Assembly (NCBI GenBank): GCA_018268315.1
Contig: JAFDWU010000001.1
Coordinates: 503,295 to 567,294 of the forward strand
Direction of reading: 5' to 3'
Source: Armatimonadota bacterium
Lineage (GTDB): Bacteria > Armatimonadota > Fimbriimonadia > Fimbriimonadales > Fimbriimonadaceae
Length of the DNA stretch: 64,000 bases
Shown: piece after piece, positions 61,697 through 64,000 of the stretch
How the letters are laid out: the number at the start of each line of letters is the position of its first letter
Position numbering within the stretch: position 1 is the stretch's first letter
The notes under the pieces: generated by a model
Database searches by the model: none
What the model was told of the DNA's origin: nothing
What the model saw: only the letters and a program-made list of their open reading frames with translations
Translations under genes and position numbers: made by a program

Positions 61697-62593
61697 CTAC
61701 TTGCTCATTTGGGACTGCGCAAGCCACTCTACATCCTTGTCATTGTATGCGTCGTACTCGATCAATTCGTAAAGCTGGGCGCGGGTGCGCATCTTGTCCA
61801 GCATCCCTTCCTGCGTTCCGTACTTGATCAGATCCGAGTAGCAATCCTCTAGCGCCTTCAGCATCATGCGGAAGGCGGTCATCGGATAGATCACCATCTG
61901 GTAGCCCATGTCGGCAAATCGTTGGAACGGAATGATGGGAGTCTTGCCGAACTCGGTCATGTTGGCAAGCAGGGGCACATCTAGCGCCTTGCGGAACGCC
62001 TCAAACTCCTCTTCGGAGGTTAAGCCTTCGGGGAAGACCGCGTCCGCGCCGCAATCCACATACTTGCGAGCTCTCTCGATTGCGGCATCCAGCCCTTCGA
62101 CGCCTCTCGCGTCAGTGCGAGCGCAGATGATGAAGTTCGGGTCGCGCTTGCTTTCCACCGCGGCGAAGATCTTGGCCGCCATATCGTGCACGGAAATCAC
62201 CGACTTGCCATCCAAGTGGCCGCACCGCTTGGGGCTGACCTGGTCCTCAAGATGAATACCCGCAAGGCCCGCGCGCTCCATCTCGATCACCGTTCGCGAG
62301 ACGTTCAGCGCTTCGCCAAATCCCGTATCGGCGTCCGAGATCACGGGCAGGTGTGCCACTTGGCAGACCCTCGCGGCTGTATCTGCCATTTCGTTCAGAG
62401 TGATGAGGGCGATATCAGGCACGCCAAGCCCCGCGTTGGTAACTCCCGCTCCGCTGAGGTACAGCGCCTTCGCGCCATGTGCCGCCGCCGCCCGCGCGCT
62501 GATCGCGTTGAAAACCCCCGGCATCATCACGCACCCTTCCGCCATCAGCTTGCGGAGTTCGGCGCCAGGAGATTCAAGGGAGTGCTTCAGCAT
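61697..62593 (-). CDS. prpB: 2-Methylisocitrate lyase
   Basis: 298-residue PEP-mutase-fold lyase splitting 2-methylisocitrate to succinate and pyruvate. The catalytic loop SPKRCGHLDGK (Cys124) is the mark of PrpB. DADTGFGEALNV and ARTDARGVEGLDAAIERA are the metal and substrate segments. It precedes the synthase by 83 bp, forming a methylcitrate (propionate) unit. A TAATCT box lies seven bases before the ATG. Confidence 0.92.
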   Translation of the reverse strand: MLKHSLESPGAELRKLMAEGCVMMPGVFNAISARAAAAHGAKALYLSGAGVTNAGLGVPDIALITLNEMADTAARVCQVAHLPVISDADTGFGEALNVSRTVIEMERAGLAGIHLEDQVSPKRCGHLDGKSVISVHDMAAKIFAAVESKRDPNFIICARTDARGVEGLDAAIERARKYVDCGADAVFPEGLTSEEEFEAFRKALDVPLLANMTEFGKTPIIPFQRFADMGYQMVIYPMTAFRMMLKALEDCYSDLIKYGTQEGMLDKMRTRAQLYELIEYDAYNDKDVEWLAQSQMSK

Positions 62594-62600
62594 GGCTAGA

Positions 62601-62606
62601 AGATTA
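62601..62606 (-). promoter_or_regulatory. TANNNT box 7 nt before prpB
   Basis: Minus-strand TAATCT, seven bases, then ATG at 62593. Leaderless-type spacing. Confidence 0.4.
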
Positions 62607-62612
62607 CCTAGC

Positions 62613-63323
62613 CTATTGTTTTAAGTTCGCCGCCGCCGCGCGGTCCACAAACCAGCGCGCCGCGCCATGAGCTTTCGCCACATATCCCGCCGGACAGGGC
62701 TTGCCGGACAGCGCCGCATCCGCCGGACCTGCTTTCTCCGCCCCCGAGACCAAGAACACCATCTCTCGACTGCGCTTCAGACACGCCGGAGTAGTGGTAA
62801 TCCGGTCGACAACTCCCGCCGGGGAATGCGTGTGCAAAGCCCATGCGCTGGATTCCAGCGCCGCATCATCGCCGGGAAACAGCGAAGCCGTGTGACAGTC
62901 TTCCCCCAGACCCAAAATCACCAAATCGAACGTGTGATCACCCGGAAAGTGCTCGCGCAAGAGTTGGTCATAAGCGGCAGCCGCCTCATCGGCGCTGCCA
63001 GGGCGATACATTGGGAACACGTTGGCCGGGTCGATGCCTACCTTGGATAGAAGAGTCTCGCGCGCCATCCCTTCGTTGCTGGCCGGGTCGTCGGGCGGCA
63101 CAAACCGCTCATCGCCCCAATACACGTGCACCTTGCTCCAATCCACGTAGTGAACGTAGGGAACGTCGGCCAGGCACTCATGCAGCCGCCGAGGGGTATT
63201 CCCGCCCCCAAGCGCCACACTGAACTTGCCCTTGGCGGCAATGCACTCCTTGGAAAGCATTGTAAAGAACTCGGCCGCCCCTAGCGAGAGATCGTCCAGG
63301 TCCTGGAAAATCCGGATGCTCAT
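62613..63323 (-). CDS. pgl: 6-Phosphogluconolactonase
   Basis: 236-residue lactonase of the NagB/DevB type, hydrolysing 6-phosphogluconolactone. KFSVALGGGNTPRRLHECL, VYWGDERFVPPDDPASNEGM and ILGLGEDCHTASLFPGD are the conserved active-site segments. The ATG overlaps the zwf stop by one base (TAATG), so the two consecutive enzymes of the pathway are coupled. Confidence 0.94.
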   Translation of the reverse strand: MSIRIFQDLDDLSLGAAEFFTMLSKECIAAKGKFSVALGGGNTPRRLHECLADVPYVHYVDWSKVHVYWGDERFVPPDDPASNEGMARETLLSKVGIDPANVFPMYRPGSADEAAAAYDQLLREHFPGDHTFDLVILGLGEDCHTASLFPGDDAALESSAWALHTHSPAGVVDRITTTPACLKRSREMVFLVSGAEKAGPADAALSGKPCPAGYVAKAHGAARWFVDRAAAANLKQ

Positions 63324-64000
63324 TACATGTTTCCGAGCGCAGGTGCGTGCCAGCTTCGCCCATCGCGAGCGATGAGCGCTTCCGCTGCCTCAGGTCCCCA
63401 CGTGCCAGCCGGGTAATTCGGGAAATCCGCTGACGGCGTCTTCGACCACACGTCGAGCACCGGCATGATGGTGGTCCACGCCACCCGCTCCTGATCGGCG
63501 CGCATGAACAGGGTTCCGTCGCCCTGCATTACGTCCCATAGCAGCGTTTCGTAGGCTTCCGGCGCCTGCACGGTAAAGGAGTCTTCATAGAAGAAGTCCA
63601 TGTTCACCGTCTTCAGCCGCAGGCCCTTGCCGGGCTGCTTCGCCTGGAAGCGAAGCAGAATGCCTTCCTTCGGCTGAATATTGATCGTTAAGCGGTTCGG
63701 CTCCCAATGGTCTGCCGAGCTGCCGGGAAACATCAGGTGAGGCACCGGCTTGAACTGAATGGAAATCTGCGAGGACTTCACCGGCATACGCTTGCCGGTG
63801 CGCAAGTAAAACGGTACGTCCTGCCAGCGCCAGTTGTCCACAAACAGCTTCAGCGCCACAAACGTCTCGGTGCTGGAACTCGGCGACACGTTCGGCTCCT
63901 GCCGATATCCCGCCACTTGCGTGCCCTGAAAGTAGCCTGCGCCGTATTGACCGCGCACCGCGCACTTGTAAACCTCGCCTGGGTCGATGGGGCGAATCGC
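63323..64000 (-). CDS. zwf: Glucose-6-phosphate 1-dehydrogenase (3' part, cut by the window edge)
   Basis: The C-terminal 225 residues are present; the frame runs off the right edge. RGQYGAGYFQG, then VDNWRWQDVPFYLRTGKRMP, then PSADFPNYPAGTWGPEAAEA, are typical of the C-terminal half. The enzyme makes 6-phosphogluconolactone and NADPH. The start lies outside the window, so the N-terminal NADP-binding GxxGxxA motif cannot be checked. It is upstream of and coupled to pgl. Confidence 0.95.
   Translation of the reverse strand, partial: AIRPIDPGEVYKCAVRGQYGAGYFQGTQVAGYRQEPNVSPSSSTETFVALKLFVDNWRWQDVPFYLRTGKRMPVKSSQISIQFKPVPHLMFPGSSADHWEPNRLTINIQPKEGILLRFQAKQPGKGLRLKTVNMDFFYEDSFTVQAPEAYETLLWDVMQGDGTLFMRADQERVAWTTIMPVLDVWSKTPSADFPNYPAGTWGPEAAEALIARDGRSWHAPALGNM

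Overview
The window is a continuous stretch of bacterial chromosome, densely coding on both strands. It holds about 57 protein genes and three tRNA genes, and no stretch longer than about 250 bp lacks a gene. The mix points to a Gram-negative-type (diderm) member of the Terrabacteria side of the tree, most likely Armatimonadota of the Fimbriimonas type. The clues are a PEP-CTERM surface protein, an outer-membrane-type beta barrel, an MlaE-like permease, SelB, sigma-54, the GatCA amidotransferase and an EpsC-type serine acetyltransferase, with frequent TTG/GTG starts. This placement is inference from gene content and protein style, not from a tree.

Layout. 1-1261: end of an unknown gene, an Asp/Glu racemase and tRNA-Ser(CGA), with a copy of the tRNA 3' end 115 bp away. 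1305-4913: minus-strand operon (GT4 glycosyltransferase, Trm112-like, aroQ, M24 peptidase, degenerate ABC ATPase) joined by ATGA/TGATG overlaps. 5055-12119: small secreted protein, FecE-type ATPase, ABC exporter, asnS, selB and an N4-glucosaminyl-asparaginase-type Ntn hydrolase. 12206-20865: CNNM/CorC protein, beta barrel, plsC, GT-C glycosyltransferase, winged-helix regulator divergent from a DUF3291 gene, EamA transporter, PEP-CTERM protein and beta-propeller lipoprotein. 20950-27561: tRNA-Thr and tRNA-Tyr, cysK-cysE, MrfA-like helicase, tatC and a secreted protein with an RGG-rich insert. 27681-31348: uvrD/pcrA and rpoN. 31356-33166: an NgoMIV-type restriction-modification pair, the clearest accessory island. 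33370-38781: TetR plus amidohydrolase, M1-like peptidase, htpX and a xer recombinase. 38785-47711: alaS, MlaE permease, DinB, holB, amino-acid permease and priA. 47734-58260: metallophosphoesterase, Ig-like membrane protein, purH, small membrane proteins, ispE, gatA and gatC. 58306-64000: DUF255-type protein without its CxxC, citrate/methylcitrate synthase, prpB, pgl and the 3' part of zwf.

How the genes work together. Most are housekeeping: translation (asnS, alaS, gatCA, selB, tRNAs), replication and repair (holB, priA, uvrD, mrfA-like), purine, cysteine, shikimate and isoprenoid synthesis, and the oxidative pentose phosphate entry (zwf-pgl). Three features stand out. First, many start codons lie only 6-11 nt downstream of a TANNNT box, which suggests leaderless or near-leaderless mRNAs. 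Second, several proteins keep a fold but have lost its catalytic signature: an ABC ATPase, an alpha/beta hydrolase, a DUF255 thioredoxin and an M1 peptidase without GAMEN. Third, the NgoMIV-like enzyme retains every catalytic residue and the recognition arginines. I did not find a multi-gene system that I would call wholly new.
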